NCBI RefSeq assembly: GCF_010365285.1
Contig: NZ_CP048286.1
Location: 1,879,001 to 1,943,000, forward strand
DNA length: 64,000 nt
Source: Paenibacillus rhizovicinus
Lineage (GTDB): Bacteria; Bacillota; Bacilli; Paenibacillales; Paenibacillaceae
Direction: 5' to 3'
Shown: piece by piece, positions 6,837 to 16,660 of the stretch
Layout: the number at the start of each line of letters is the position of its first letter
Numbering within the stretch: position 1 is the first letter of the stretch
Program-made: the position numbers and the translations under genes
Notes under the pieces: model-generated
Told to the model about the DNA's origin: nothing
What the model saw: the letters and a program-made list of their open reading frames with translations, nothing else
Databases searched by the model: none

Positions 6837-8999
6837 TTAGTAAATGGTCCGGTTATGAAGATCCGTTATGCCGCTCTTGCGCAGGAAGTACGTATTGATA
6901 ACGTCCCGCCATTCCTCGGCATGCCGGATCTGTTCCTGAAGCCGGCTGCGAGCCGCGGCATGGTCCGCTTCGCCGATCAAGCCTGCGAGCGAATCCCATT
7001 TCGCAAGCAGCGCCTCCGCCCCTTCCACCCCTTCGAAGTGCGCGTCGTAGATGTGCTGGATGACCGTTTTGCCCGAATGCAGCACATGCGCATACGGCAC
7101 GTGGTGGAAGAAGAGCACAAGCTCATCCGGCGTATCGGCAAGCGATTCGAATCGCCCGGCGTTCGGCTGCCGGTATTGGCCCGCGTAGCCGGTTCCGGAA
7201 CGAACCGTCCGGTCCACGCCGATGCCCCGGTTATCCGCAAAATGGTAAGTCCCCCACATCGAATATTCGTAACCGTCGACATCCGGTCCGAAATGGTGGT
7301 TGGGCTTGACCATCCAGCCGATGCCGAGCGGGGCGTTATACGATTCGTAGATCGGCCATGAATCCATGAGCATGCCGCGTATCGTCTCGACGACGCGCTC
7401 ATCGCTGCCATACGTCAGCTTGACCCATTCTTCCGCGATCGCTTCGGACGACAGGTCCGTATCCCAGGCCAGCCGGCCGTATCCGTATAGATTCGCCTGC
7501 GCCAGCGGATGGCCGGTCCAATTGGCATCGTCGCCGATGTTGGATACGGCCGCGAAGCCGCCCAGTTTGCGGTCGAACAGCGAGCCGTCCGCGATTCGCT
7601 TCACCTCGGACCCTTCGCCTCTCGCATGCGTGTCGAAGTCGAGCGCTTCCTTCCATTGCGGCACCAGATAGCACAGGTGGCGCTGCTGTCCGGTGTATTC
7701 CTGCGTCACTTGGAATTCGATCGCCACGTTCGTGTCAGGGATCGCGCCGAACAACGGCGACACGGGCTCCCGGACTTGGAAGTCCATTGGACCGTTCTTG
7801 ATCTGCAGCATGACATTGTCCCGGAACCGGCCGTCGAGCGGAACGAAGTGATCGTAAGCCGCGCGGGCGCGGTCCGTCTTCCGGTCCCGCCAATCCTGCT
7901 TGCAGTTGTAAACGAAGCAGCGCCAGATGACAATGCCGCCGTGGGGAGCGAGCGCATCCGCCAGCATGTTGGCGCCGTCCGCATGATCCCGTCCGTAGGT
8001 GAACGGTCCGGGACGGAATTCCGAATCCGCCTTGACGAGGAAGCCGCCAAAGTCAGGAATGCCGTCATATACGGCGCGGGCCGTTGCCCGCCACCAGGCT
8101 TGCACGCCCTCGTCCAATGGATCGGCGGTTGGCAGGCCGCCGATCTCGAACGGAGCGGCGAAGTTGACGCTCAGGAACAACCGCACGCCAAATGCGCGGA
8201 ATTCGTCTGCGATTCGGGCGATACGCGGCAGGTAAGCCTCCGTCAGGAACATCGTTTCCAGCCGGTGCACGTTGACGTTGTTGATCGCGATGGCGTTCAG
8301 GCCGACCGATGCGAGCAAGCGGGCATAGTCGCGGATGCGGGTCATGTCTTCCGTAATCTCGTTGTCGCGGTAGAAAATCGACCGGCCCGCATAGCCGCGC
8401 TCGATACTGCCATCGATGTTGTCCCATTGATCGATCATGCGCAGGCCGTTCGCCGGATTGTGGAGGACGTCCAGTCCGTCCAGCGGCGTTCCCGTCTGCA
8501 CGAGGCGCAAGAAATGGAACGCGCCGTAGAGAACGCCTTTGCCCGTCGTTCCGGCAATGACCAGCGACCGTTCATCCGCGCGAATCCGGAAGCCTTCCTC
8601 GGCAACGGAAGCCCGCTCCGCTTCGGAAAACGATTCGCGCACGTCAGCGCTGCCCTCGAACGTGCCGAGTCTGACGGAACGGCCTGCGGATGCCGATGCT
8701 GCTGCCGATATCGATGCGGCTGATCCCGCTGCAGTTGAAGATGCGGATCCCGGGGCCTGCGTCCGGCAAGACGGCGTGCGCCCCGTCAGCCTCGTCAATC
8801 CTTGCGCGAGCTCCGCCGCTGCCGTTCTGATGCACAAGTCGTCTTCGTCCGCCGAGATCGCTTCTGTCCAGGCAACGATCTTGGCCCGCCGGTCTGCGTC
8901 GGCAATCGGTCTATAAGCGAGCCAAGCCTCGTACCCGGCCATTTCTTCCGGACGCACGGGCTGGTTCGGCTGGTTCGGTTGATGGGGTGCATTCATCAT
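6837..8999 (-). CDS. aguA: Alpha-glucuronidase, GH67
   Basis: The 720-residue enzyme removes (4-O-methyl)glucuronic acid from the non-reducing end of xylo-oligosaccharides. GH67 hallmarks are [36 protein letters not shown] (general acid Glu), KNGPMDFQ (Asp base) and [11 protein letters not shown] (second catalytic Glu), plus [13 protein letters not shown]. It lacks a signal peptide and is intracellular. ATG 8997-8999 has GGAAGGAA just upstream; the longer reading frame to 9110 has no ribosome site. An Ala/Ser-rich stretch (about residues 81-107) between the N-terminal domain and the core looks like a local low-complexity expansion. It is the first gene of the minus-strand xylan operon and is divergent from an AraC gene that probably controls it. 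Confidence 0.95.
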   Translation of the reverse strand: MMNAPHQPNQPNQPVRPEEMAGYEAWLAYRPIADADRRAKIVAWTEAISADEDDLCIRTAAAELAQGLTRLTGRTPSCRTQAPGSASSTAAGSAASISAAASASAGRSVRLGTFEGSADVRESFSEAERASVAEEGFRIRADERSLVIAGTTGKGVLYGAFHFLRLVQTGTPLDGLDVLHNPANGLRMIDQWDNIDGSIERGYAGRSIFYRDNEITEDMTRIRDYARLLASVGLNAIAINNVNVHRLETMFLTEAYLPRIARIADEFRAFGVRLFLSVNFAAPFEIGGLPTADPLDEGVQAWWRATARAVYDGIPDFGGFLVKADSEFRPGPFTYGRDHADGANMLADALAPHGGIVIWRCFVYNCKQDWRDRKTDRARAAYDHFVPLDGRFRDNVMLQIKNGPMDFQVREPVSPLFGAIPDTNVAIEFQVTQEYTGQQRHLCYLVPQWKEALDFDTHARGEGSEVKRIADGSLFDRKLGGFAAVSNIGDDANWTGHPLAQANLYGYGRLAWDTDLSSEAIAEEWVKLTYGSDERVVETIRGMLMDSWPIYESYNAPLGIGWMVKPNHHFGPDVDGYEYSMWGTYHFADNRGIGVDRTVRSGTGYAGQYRQPNAGRFESLADTPDELVLFFHHVPYAHVLHSGKTVIQHIYDAHFEGVEGAEALLAKWDSLAGLIGEADHAAARSRLQEQIRHAEEWRDVINTYFLRKSGITDLHNRTIY

Positions 9000-9252
9000 G
9001 ATTCTTCCTTCCTCGGTTGAATTCGATTGCGGGGGGCGGATGATTCTCGAAGCCGCCTGTTTATCCTTTTTTTGCATTCGATTCTGGAAACCTCTTCGCT
9101 TGATGAACATACTACCATGAGCGTTTTGCCCGTTGCCATTGCCAAAACATCCGAAAATTTACCCAAATCGCGCATCATAGTCTATACTGGACTGACAAAG
9201 ATTCGGGCCGGTTAGCTGTCCGATACCCAACTGCACACGGGAGGAATTCCAT

Positions 9253-10170
9253 ATGGCGGCAGCGAGAATCACGGCCGGCTCCACGCCGGACGACCATATC
9301 GACGAAACGAGATTCCCCGACGTCAAGACGACGCTGAACCTGTTCGGCATCCACCGAAGAACCGTCGGCGGAGACTGGTCCTACCCGCTGCACGAGCATC
9401 CGCAGTACGAGATCAACTACTTGCTGAAGGGCCGGCAATCCATGATGGTTAACGGCATCGCGTATGAGCAGCAGGCCGGCGATCTGCTGCTGCTGCGGCC
9501 AGGCGACGTGCATGCGAGCCGCAGCGGGGACGGCGAGCCGTTCGAATATTTCTGCATGCATTTCGACGTGGATGACCGGCTGTTCTTATCCCTCCTCGGG
9601 CGGATGGAACAGGTCTTGTTCCCCGCATCCAGCGCGATGACGCTGAAGATCATGCCTGTCCTGCACAAAATGCTTGAATTCGCCTCCGAAGCGGACTCGC
9701 GTTCCGTCGCCTTCCGCATGCGGCTGCAATCGGCGGTCTTCGAGCTGTTCGGCCAATTGTGGGACGCCATTTCCGACGAAACGCTTCAGCCGGCGCAGTC
9801 GTACGGCAAGGTCGAGCTGGCCCACGAGATCGCAAGCCGGCTGCGCAGCACGGCAAGCCAAACCTTCTCCCAAGAAGGGACGAACGAGCATCGCACCGGT
9901 CTTCGCGAAATCGCCGGGGGACTTGGCATCAGCGTCTCCTACTGCAATCGCGTCTTCAGCGAGGTATACGGGATGCCGCCCCGCGCCTATTGGTCCGAGC
10001 TCCTGCTGCACGAGTCCAAGCAGCTGCTCGCCGACGCCAGGTATTCGATTCAAGCCATTGCCGCGATACTCGGCTACAAGGATATCGCGCATTTCAGCAG
10101 GCAGTTCAAGCGCTGGACAGGGCTGTCGCCGAGCGATTACCGCAAAGGAATCGAACGCCGCGACGGATGA
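9253..10170 (+). CDS. AraC-family regulator with cupin sensor domain
   Basis: The 305-residue protein has an N-terminal AraC-binding-type cupin (residues about 35-110, HEHPQYEINYLLKG then GDLLLLRPGDVHA) and a C-terminal double HTH (residues about 205-300) ending in the conserved FSRQFKRWTGLSPSDYRK. It is a cytoplasmic one-component activator. GGGAGGAATT precedes ATG 9253. It lies back to back with aguA and directly before uxuA, so glucuronoxylan degradation and mannonate catabolism are its likely targets and a sugar acid its likely ligand. Confidence 0.9.
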   Translation: MAAARITAGSTPDDHIDETRFPDVKTTLNLFGIHRRTVGGDWSYPLHEHPQYEINYLLKGRQSMMVNGIAYEQQAGDLLLLRPGDVHASRSGDGEPFEYFCMHFDVDDRLFLSLLGRMEQVLFPASSAMTLKIMPVLHKMLEFASEADSRSVAFRMRLQSAVFELFGQLWDAISDETLQPAQSYGKVELAHEIASRLRSTASQTFSQEGTNEHRTGLREIAGGLGISVSYCNRVFSEVYGMPPRAYWSELLLHESKQLLADARYSIQAIAAILGYKDIAHFSRQFKRWTGLSPSDYRKGIERRDG

Positions 10171-10309
10171 TCGGGACGCTTCATTTTAGGCGCCGCGGTG
10201 GATTTCTATAAGGCCCGGGAATTGAACTGCGTAAAAATTTCTATTCCGCACAGCCTCGCAAATATGATACGGTGTCCATGAAACGAGTACAGGAGGGGGA
10301 TTGAACACC

Positions 10310-11401
10310 GTGAGAATGACATTCCGCTGGTTCGGCGCGGGGAACGATACGATCTCGCTTGCGCAGATCAAGCAAATCCCGGGCGTTGAAGGCATCGTGT
10401 GGTCGCTGCACGATATGCCCGCAGGCGAAGAGTGGCCCATGGACCGAATCATCGCTTTGCGTGACGAGGTGCTGGCAGCAGGCTTCCATATCGACGTCGT
10501 TGAAAGCGTTAACGTGCACGAGGACATCAAGCTGGGACTGCCAAGCCGGGACCGCTATATCGAGAACTACAAACGGACGATCGAGAAGCTGGCCCAGGTC
10601 GGCGTCAAAGTGATCTGCTATAACTTCATGCCCGTGTTCGACTGGCTGCGGACGGAGCTTCACAAGGAGATGGCGGACGGCTCCACCGCTTTGTTTTACG
10701 AGAAAAGCCGCATCGATAATCTCGACCCGATGGAGCTGGTCCGGCAAATCAACGCCAATTCGGAGCTCACGATGCCAGGCTGGGAGCCGGAGCGTCTCGC
10801 GCATCTGACTTCGCTGTTCGAGGCTTACCGGGGCGTGACCGAGGAGCATCTCTGGGATAACGTGAAGTATTTCCTCGACGAGATCATTCCGGTCGCCGCG
10901 CGGTGCGGCATCAAGATGGCCATCCATCCGGACGATCCGCCATGGCCGATCTTCGGCCTTCCCCGCATCATGACGGGACAAGCCAGTTTCCGCCGCTTCC
11001 TGGCTCTGCATGACAGCCCGTATAACGGCATCACGCTATGCAGCGGCTCGCTCGGCGCTAATCCGGACAATGACATTATCGCCATGATCCACGAATTCGC
11101 GGACCGCATTCCGTTCGCCCATATTCGCAACGTCAACGTTTACGAGAACGGCGACTTCATCGAAACCTCCCATCGCACGCAGGATGGAACGGTCGATATC
11201 GCGGGCATCGTGCAAGCCTACCACGACACCGGTTTCACCGGGTATGCGCGTCCCGACCATGGGCGTCATCTCTGGGGGGAAGTATGCCGTCCGGGCTACG
11301 GATTGTACGACCGCGCCCTCGGCATTATGTACCTGTGGGGCTTGTGGGATGCAGCCGTACGAACGGCATCCCTGGCTTCCGGCAAGGAGGCCGCGCAATG
11401 A
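10310..11401 (+). CDS. uxuA: Mannonate dehydratase
   Basis: The 363-residue enzyme converts D-mannonate to 2-keto-3-deoxygluconate in glucuronate catabolism. It starts [13 protein letters not shown], then has [37 protein letters not shown] and LCSGSLGA, all typical of UxuA metal and substrate-binding regions. The GTG at 10310 is chosen because it gives the normal family N-terminus and lies behind AGGAGGGGG; an in-frame TTG at 10301 is too close to the ribosome site. The stop overlaps the next gene by four bases (ATGA), showing translational coupling. Confidence 0.95.
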   Translation: MRMTFRWFGAGNDTISLAQIKQIPGVEGIVWSLHDMPAGEEWPMDRIIALRDEVLAAGFHIDVVESVNVHEDIKLGLPSRDRYIENYKRTIEKLAQVGVKVICYNFMPVFDWLRTELHKEMADGSTALFYEKSRIDNLDPMELVRQINANSELTMPGWEPERLAHLTSLFEAYRGVTEEHLWDNVKYFLDEIIPVAARCGIKMAIHPDDPPWPIFGLPRIMTGQASFRRFLALHDSPYNGITLCSGSLGANPDNDIIAMIHEFADRIPFAHIRNVNVYENGDFIETSHRTQDGTVDIAGIVQAYHDTGFTGYARPDHGRHLWGEVCRPGYGLYDRALGIMYLWGLWDAAVRTASLASGKEAAQ

Positions 11402-12252
11402 GTTCGCTTCCGATTCACGCATCGCTCGCGGGCAAAGCAGCCGTCATCACCGGCGGATCCGGCGTCCTGTGCCGGGTCATGGCACTGGAGCTCGGCCGTC
11501 AAGGCGTCAGCGTCGCCATCTTGAACCGGACGGCCGAGAAAGGCGAGCAGGTCGTCCGGGAAATCGAGTCCGCGGGCGGCAGGGCGATCGCCGTTGCCTG
11601 CGACGCGACGGACCAAGCCAGCGTCATCGAAGCGGAGCGTATCGTCTCCCAAGAGCTTGGCCCATGCGACATCCTTATCAACGGTGCCGGCGGCAATCAT
11701 CCGAGCGCCAATACGACGAACGAGATTTTCAATCCCGAGGACTTGGAGCAAGAAGGCGTCAATACGTTCTTCGATCTGAGCATCCCCGGCTTCCGGAACG
11801 TGCTCGACTTGAACTTCATGGGGACGTTTATCCCTACACAGGTGTTCACCAAATCCATGGCGCAGCGGAGCAGCGGCGTCGTGCTCAACATCTCCTCGAT
11901 GAGCGCGCCTTCGCCGATGACCAAGGTGCCCGCGTACAGCGCGGCGAAAGCGGCCATCAACAACTGGACGCAATGGCTCGCCGTGCACCTGGCCGAATCG
12001 AATATCCGCGTGAACGCGATCGCGCCCGGCTTCTTCCTGACCGAGCAGAATCGCACGCTGCTCACCAAGGAAGACGGGTCGCTGACGGAGCGGTCGAACA
12101 AAATCATCTCCCACACGCCGATGAGACGCTTCGGCAAGCCGGAGGATCTGCTGGGTACGCTGCTGTGGCTGCTCGATGACCGGACATCCGGCTTCGTGAC
12201 GGGCACGGTCGTTCCCGTGGACGGCGGATTCATGGCCTATTCCGGCGTGTAG
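11398..12252 (+). CDS. uxuB: SDR-type mannonate/fructuronate oxidoreductase
   Basis: The 284-residue short-chain dehydrogenase has an NAD-binding [11 protein letters not shown] region (variant of TGxxxGxG), the NINGAGG-type motif [15 protein letters not shown], catalytic Ser in SSMSA and Tyr-x3-Lys in AYSAAKAA. Bacillota use an SDR for the D-fructuronate to D-mannonate step, and gene order uxuA-uxuB with a 4-bp overlap supports this role. AAGGAGG precedes ATG 11398. No glucuronate isomerase is in the window, so that step must be encoded elsewhere. Confidence 0.88.
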   Translation: MSSLPIHASLAGKAAVITGGSGVLCRVMALELGRQGVSVAILNRTAEKGEQVVREIESAGGRAIAVACDATDQASVIEAERIVSQELGPCDILINGAGGNHPSANTTNEIFNPEDLEQEGVNTFFDLSIPGFRNVLDLNFMGTFIPTQVFTKSMAQRSSGVVLNISSMSAPSPMTKVPAYSAAKAAINNWTQWLAVHLAESNIRVNAIAPGFFLTEQNRTLLTKEDGSLTERSNKIISHTPMRRFGKPEDLLGTLLWLLDDRTSGFVTGTVVPVDGGFMAYSGV

Positions 12253-12263
12253 CCTTTTGACGA

Positions 12264-12322
12264 AAAAGCCCTGCATGGGCGCCGCTCGGGATTATTCCGA
12301 TCGCGGCCCCCTGCGGGGCTTT
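12264..12322 (+). terminator. Rho-independent terminator after uxuA-uxuB
   Basis: AAAGCCC with GCA pairs with TGC and GGGCTTT across a long loop. A shorter local hairpin GCCCCCTGCGGGGC is an alternative form of the right arm. Confidence 0.65.
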
Positions 12323-12434
12323 GTTGACGTTCATGCGTCCGTCATGAATGAACGTCCGGATCGCAATTGACCCTGACGTTCCTGACGTAAATTGGCTTCT
12401 CGCTCCGAGTCTCTCAGCCTCTTGCTCTGGAGCG

Positions 12435-12573
12435 CTCCGCTTCCTGCTTTTGATCTCCCAGCTTCCTGTTCTGGAACACTACGCTTCTGCTCTTGATCAC
12501 TCAGCTTCCTGCTCTTGATCACTCCGCTTCCTGCTTTTGATCTCCCAGCTTCCTGTTCTGGAACACTACGCTT
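12435..12573. repeat. Two 52-bp direct repeats, 87 bp apart, in low-complexity DNA
   Basis: The segment 12435-12486 recurs at 12522-12573. Shorter GCTTCCTGCTYTTGATC pieces fill the space between them. A minus-strand reading frame (12331-12654) crosses the region and contains the duplicated motif RSVPEQEAGRSKAGSG, but it has no convincing ribosome site or family match. The rest of 12323-13030 shows no gene that I can support. Confidence 0.8.
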
Positions 12574-12982
12574 TCTGCCCTTTTTTACGCTGCCGTTAAC
12601 TCTGGACGATCTCCGCTGCTCGCACTCGTCGGCCAGCTCCTCCCCCTGCTCCACGCCGCTCCTTTCCCCTTGCCCTCTCCGCTTTTTCTTCTAATTCGCC
12701 CGCTCCCGCCCGGCCGCGATCTAAAGTAATTGCAGTAACATCTATACTTCATTGGGTTATGCCGACGGGGCAGCGCATGTATGCTAGTTGTATCTATTGA
12801 TTCAGAAATCCCTCCGGTTACACGATTCGTTCCAGGCGGAGGAAGAGCATTTTCATGTTCTATATGGCAGCGATCATCAACATGTGTTCCATCGGTTTCA
12901 CGTCTTTCGCACGGTACTCTTCCTTCACAATGAAAGGTGCTCTTGCAACGAAGCGACGGAGATCGAGACTTCTAATAAAAAA

Positions 12983-13014
12983 GTGCCGAGAAGCCCATAG
13001 GACATTCTCGACAC
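12983..13014 (-). terminator. Terminator for the Nif3-like/amidase genes, minus strand
   Basis: GTGCCGAGAA pairs with TTCTCGACAC (one mismatch). The preceding AAAAAA on the plus strand gives a T tract on the minus strand. Confidence 0.75.
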
Positions 13015-13175
13015 CCTGAGGACGCACCAACTTTGGCACGTCATTCTATTTGTCAGTCTCAACGTTCGTTCCGCGGTTGTTCCGCATTTTTGCTGCATTG
13101 GCATTTGTTCTGCACTATTCCCACATTCGTTCCGAAGTCGTTCCGCGATTATTCCGCATTCGTACAGCCCCTGCC

Positions 13176-13970
13176 CTACACCACCCGAAACAACGGCTTC
13201 TCCGACACCGTATGAACCTGCAGATCCGGATAGCGCTCTTGCAAATTCCGGGCTAGCAAGTTCATTCCGGGCACTTCGCTCTCGGCATGACCGATCACGA
13301 TCAGCGCCTTTTTCCGTCCCTGTCGGACGGCATCGCGGACATACTCCGGAGACTCCCATTCCGGGCCCTCTCCATATACGACCAGATCAAGCGCCTCCTG
13401 CTCCATGAGCGGGATGACGCTGCCTCCGCCTCCGCGGTAACCGACGAGAACTCCGGCTCGGGCACAGATTTGGTCCGGGTCCCCCATTATTCTGACATAC
13501 GGAATACCGAGGCGCTCTTTGATGTCAACGGCTATGTCTCGCAAGGCCGATCCTGGCAGCTGAACAACGGCAGCCTCGGGGCGGTGTTTAATGACAGCAT
13601 CCTCCCAGCCGAACGCTTGAACCAGCCCCTGCGTAATCCAATCCGGCTTGTAACGATGGATGTAATCATGCCAGCGGAAGATCGCGATTCCCGATTCCCG
13701 AATCAGTCGTTTCTTCGCGGCATATACAGGGTCGTCTGCATGCACGCCCTCTTGATCCTGATGAGAGAAGAAAGGCCCCTCATGCGAAATAATCAAGTTT
13801 GCGCCAAGCGCGACCGCTTGTTCTATGACATACTGGGTGGGCATAAAAGCCGTCACCACGCCCGTTACTTCGGTGTTCAAGTCGCCGAATAGCAGCCGGT
13901 CTACCGTATGCTCCAGTTGGCCGACCGGACGCATCAGCTCTTCCATCATCGCTTGAATCGTTATTTTCAT
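13176..13970 (-). CDS. Nif3-like dinuclear metal-center protein
   Basis: The 264-residue protein shows the NIF3/DUF34 pattern: early MPTQYVIEQAVALGANLIISHEGPFF (the His-containing metal motif), a central RWHDYIHR segment and a C-terminal VIGHAESEVPG motif supplying further metal ligands. The family binds two metal ions in a toroidal hexamer; its biochemical role is still poorly defined. ATG 13968-13970 is preceded by AAGGAGT; a longer frame to 14045 has no ribosome site. It follows the amidase at about 70 bp and shares its terminator, so the three genes 16478 to 13176 may form one transcript. Confidence 0.85.
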   Translation of the reverse strand: MKITIQAMMEELMRPVGQLEHTVDRLLFGDLNTEVTGVVTAFMPTQYVIEQAVALGANLIISHEGPFFSHQDQEGVHADDPVYAAKKRLIRESGIAIFRWHDYIHRYKPDWITQGLVQAFGWEDAVIKHRPEAAVVQLPGSALRDIAVDIKERLGIPYVRIMGDPDQICARAGVLVGYRGGGGSVIPLMEQEALDLVVYGEGPEWESPEYVRDAVRQGRKKALIVIGHAESEVPGMNLLARNLQERYPDLQVHTVSEKPLFRVV

Positions 13971-14041
13971 AAACGGACTCCTTGACCACGTTTTGTAGGA
14001 TGGAATTTGGATTGGAATTGGAATTGGGGCTAGTAACCCCC

Positions 14042-15502
14042 TCAATCGATAAAGCTCTTCAAAGACGGAGGTCGCCGGAACTTCGTGGCCTGCTCGAACG
14101 CATAAGCAAGACGGATTAACGTCGGTTCCTCATAGGCTCTTCCCGTAAAACAAACGCCGAACGGAGGGCCAGCCTTCGTATAACCCGCCGGCACGCCGAC
14201 GGACGGGTAACCCGCGCGCGCCGCCAGCCGCGAACCGAAATCCGCCGGGAACAATAGCGCGTCCAGCCGATGCTCCTTCATCGTCGCGTCGATGCCTTCC
14301 TCTTTGCATAAGCGAATATCGGACTCGCGGTCGCGCAAATATCGAACGTCGGTTAACGTGCCCGACGAATGGCATTCCGCATTGATCAGCGTTTTTTGCC
14401 CGTATTGCAGCGTTTCCGCCTGATGCTCGTTATTGAAAGCGATGATTTCCTTCAGCGTGCGCATCGGAGCGCCGGGACCGAGCTTCGCGAGATAGGCGTT
14501 TAAGGAAGCTTTGAATTCATTCAGCAGCACGGTCGAATAGACGATGCTTCTGGCCGTGGCAATGTTCGCCGGATCGACGATCGTCGCTCCCATTTCCTTC
14601 ATGATCCCGACCGCCCGATCGAAAATCGCAAGCTGTTCCTCGGTCAGCTCTTCGAAATAATAGTCGCGCGGAATGCCGATTCTGGCGCCGGCCAGCCCCT
14701 CTTTATCGAGAAAAGCGGTATAGTCCGCCGGCTGTCTGCCGATGCCGCCGCCCATCGCCGCGTCGCGGTCGTCGTAACCCGCCATCGCTTGCAGCATCAG
14801 GACCGCGTCCGTTACCGTTCTCGCCATCGGCCCCGGGGTGTCCTGCGAGTTGGATAGCGGAAGAATGCCTGTCCGGCTGAGCAGGCCGACCGTCGGCTTG
14901 ATGCCGACGACCGAGCACAGGTTGCTAGGATTCAGAATCGAGCCCGACGTCTCTGTCCCCACTGCAGCCGCGCAGAAGTTCGCCGAGACCGAGACGCCCG
15001 ACCCCGCGCTCGAACCGCCGGTCGGCGTCGATATGTTATACGGATTCATCACTTGGCCGCCGCGAGAGCTGTAGCCGGAAGGCATGCCTTCCGTCATCAT
15101 GTTGGCGAATTCCGTCATGTTCGCTTTGCCCAGGATAACGGCTCCTGCCGCCCTCAGCTGCTTCACGATAAAAGCATCCTCAGGCGCATAGCTGTCGGCA
15201 AGCGCGAGCGAGCCGGCGCTCGTCGGCATTTTGTCGCCGGTGTCGACATTATCTTTGAGCAGGATCGGAATGCCGTGCAGAGGACCTCTCGGCCCGCTTG
15301 TTTCACGCTCGCGATCCATGGCATCCGCAATGAACAGCGCATCGGGATTGATGGCCAGCACGGAATTGAGCAATAATCCGCTTTTGTCATGATCCGCGAT
15401 TCTGTTCATATAGCCCAGAACCAATTGCCTGGAAGTCAGCTCGCCTGATGCGAATGCCGCTTGCATGTCCGCGATTGTCGCTTCTTCGATTTCAAATGCC
15501 AC
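14042..15502 (-). CDS. Amidase signature family enzyme
   Basis: The 486-residue protein has the Ser-cisSer-Lys triad: K83 in GIPILLKDNVDT, Ser in TGGSSAGSG (about 164-168) and the nucleophile Ser188 in GTETSGSI. It hydrolyses an amide bond; no GatCAB-specific partners (GatB, GatC) are present, so it is a stand-alone amidase. GTG 15500-15502 is chosen because GAAAGG lies about nine bases upstream. It starts 19 bp after the stop of the D-2-hydroxyacid dehydrogenase and is probably co-transcribed. The substrate is unknown. Confidence 0.9.
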   Translation of the reverse strand: MAFEIEEATIADMQAAFASGELTSRQLVLGYMNRIADHDKSGLLLNSVLAINPDALFIADAMDRERETSGPRGPLHGIPILLKDNVDTGDKMPTSAGSLALADSYAPEDAFIVKQLRAAGAVILGKANMTEFANMMTEGMPSGYSSRGGQVMNPYNISTPTGGSSAGSGVSVSANFCAAAVGTETSGSILNPSNLCSVVGIKPTVGLLSRTGILPLSNSQDTPGPMARTVTDAVLMLQAMAGYDDRDAAMGGGIGRQPADYTAFLDKEGLAGARIGIPRDYYFEELTEEQLAIFDRAVGIMKEMGATIVDPANIATARSIVYSTVLLNEFKASLNAYLAKLGPGAPMRTLKEIIAFNNEHQAETLQYGQKTLINAECHSSGTLTDVRYLRDRESDIRLCKEEGIDATMKEHRLDALLFPADFGSRLAARAGYPSVGVPAGYTKAGPPFGVCFTGRAYEEPTLIRLAYAFEQATKFRRPPSLKSFID

Positions 15503-15521
15503 GCCCGTCACCCTTTCCAAC

Positions 15522-16478
15522 CTATATCGTCCGAACGGGCGCGCCGTCCAGATAAGCTGCAATATCCTCTACGATGTCTCTATAGAAGGCTTCGTAACCT
15601 GCCTGCGATACATAGCCGATATGAGGCGTCGTCAGCAGATTCGGAAGCGAACGGTACGGGTCGTCCTTCGGCAGCGGCTCCACCTCGAACACATCTACTG
15701 CGGCGCCGGCGATCCAGCCGTTCCGCAAAGCTTCGGCAAGCGCAGCTTGATCCACGATCGGAGCGCGGGAGGTGTTGACCAGATACGCCGACGGACGCAT
15801 GCGCCTCAGATCCTCGGCATTGATCAGCCCTCTTGTCCGGTCGCTCAATACCAGATGAATGGATACAAAGTCACTGTTCTCCAGAAGCTCCTCCTTGGAA
15901 GCCGCTAATCTCACGCCTGCCTCGTCGGCCCGGGCTTGCGACAAATTCTGGCTCCACGCCATGACGTCCATCCCGAATGCCTGACCGAATTTGGCAATCT
16001 GGCTGCCCAGTTTGCCAAGGCCAAGAACGCCCAGCGTCTTGCCGTACAAATCCGCTCCGATCGTGCTTTGCCACTGACCGCCGCGGATGGCATTATGCTC
16101 CTTCACGATGTTGCGGGCGAGCCCCAGCATCAGCGCCCATGCGAGCTCGGCGGTCGCGTTGCCTGCTCCTCCCGTGCCGCATACCGTAATGCCTTTCGCG
16201 GCTGCCGCCGCGAGATCGATCGACGCATTGCGCATGCCTGTCGTAACCAGCAGCTTCAATCTGGGAAGACGGTCAAGAAGCTCGGCTCGGAAAGGCGTCC
16301 GTTCGCGCATGATGACGACAATCTCGCAATCGCCGATCTGTTCGACCAGCTCGTCGATTTGAGCGATATGCTCATGGATGCATTTGACCTCCACCTTGTC
16401 CATAATCGGCGACCAGTCCGCCATGGTAAGCGCCACCTGCTGGTAATCGTCCAATATCGCGGAACGAAGCTTCGTCAT
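15522..16478 (-). CDS. D-2-hydroxyacid dehydrogenase family protein
   Basis: The 318-residue NAD-dependent enzyme has the Rossmann motif LGVLGLGKLGSQIA (about 148-161), NTSRAPIVD with the substrate-binding Arg, DVFEVEPLP with the catalytic Glu and TPHIGYVS with the catalytic His. These enzymes interconvert 2-keto acids and D-2-hydroxyacids; the exact acid is unknown. AAGGAGG precedes ATG 16478. It heads the probable operon with the amidase and Nif3-like gene and is divergent from the MerR-GGDEF gene. Confidence 0.92.
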   Translation of the reverse strand: MTKLRSAILDDYQQVALTMADWSPIMDKVEVKCIHEHIAQIDELVEQIGDCEIVVIMRERTPFRAELLDRLPRLKLLVTTGMRNASIDLAAAAAKGITVCGTGGAGNATAELAWALMLGLARNIVKEHNAIRGGQWQSTIGADLYGKTLGVLGLGKLGSQIAKFGQAFGMDVMAWSQNLSQARADEAGVRLAASKEELLENSDFVSIHLVLSDRTRGLINAEDLRRMRPSAYLVNTSRAPIVDQAALAEALRNGWIAGAAVDVFEVEPLPKDDPYRSLPNLLTTPHIGYVSQAGYEAFYRDIVEDIAAYLDGAPVRTI

Positions 16479-16582
16479 GAAATTTGCCTCCTTCGGGCAG
16501 CGCGTACGCTGTCTTTTTCCCTATCATACCATGCGCCGGCGTTCGCTTCGTATAGTCATTATTTCGCGGATGTCGAAAGGTG

Positions 16583-16613
16583 TTGACTTTCCTGCTAGGG
16601 TAAGGTTTATGGT
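16583..16613 (+). promoter_or_regulatory. MerR-type promoter with 19-bp spacer
   Basis: TTGACT (16583-16588) and TATGGT (16608-16613) are 19 bp apart, the over-long spacing typical of promoters that MerR proteins untwist. The spacer holds an imperfect dyad CTTTCC-tgctag-GGTAAG. It lies about 48 bp before the MerR-GGDEF start, so autoregulation is likely. Confidence 0.65.
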
Positions 16614-16660
16614 TAGAGCAAGTGATTCCGGCCGGAGTGCTTAGGAAAGGATGTCCCGCA

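Noticed and set aside
7509-8723. 404-residue plus-strand ORF
   Set aside because: Antisense to GH67 aguA, with no family features.
12331-12654. Minus-strand 107-residue ORF over the 52-bp repeats
   Set aside because: No convincing ribosome site, no known family, composition driven by the repeat; kept only as a repeat.
12788-13000. Plus-strand 70-residue ORF
   Set aside because: No ribosome site, no recognisable domain, runs into the terminator of the opposite strand.
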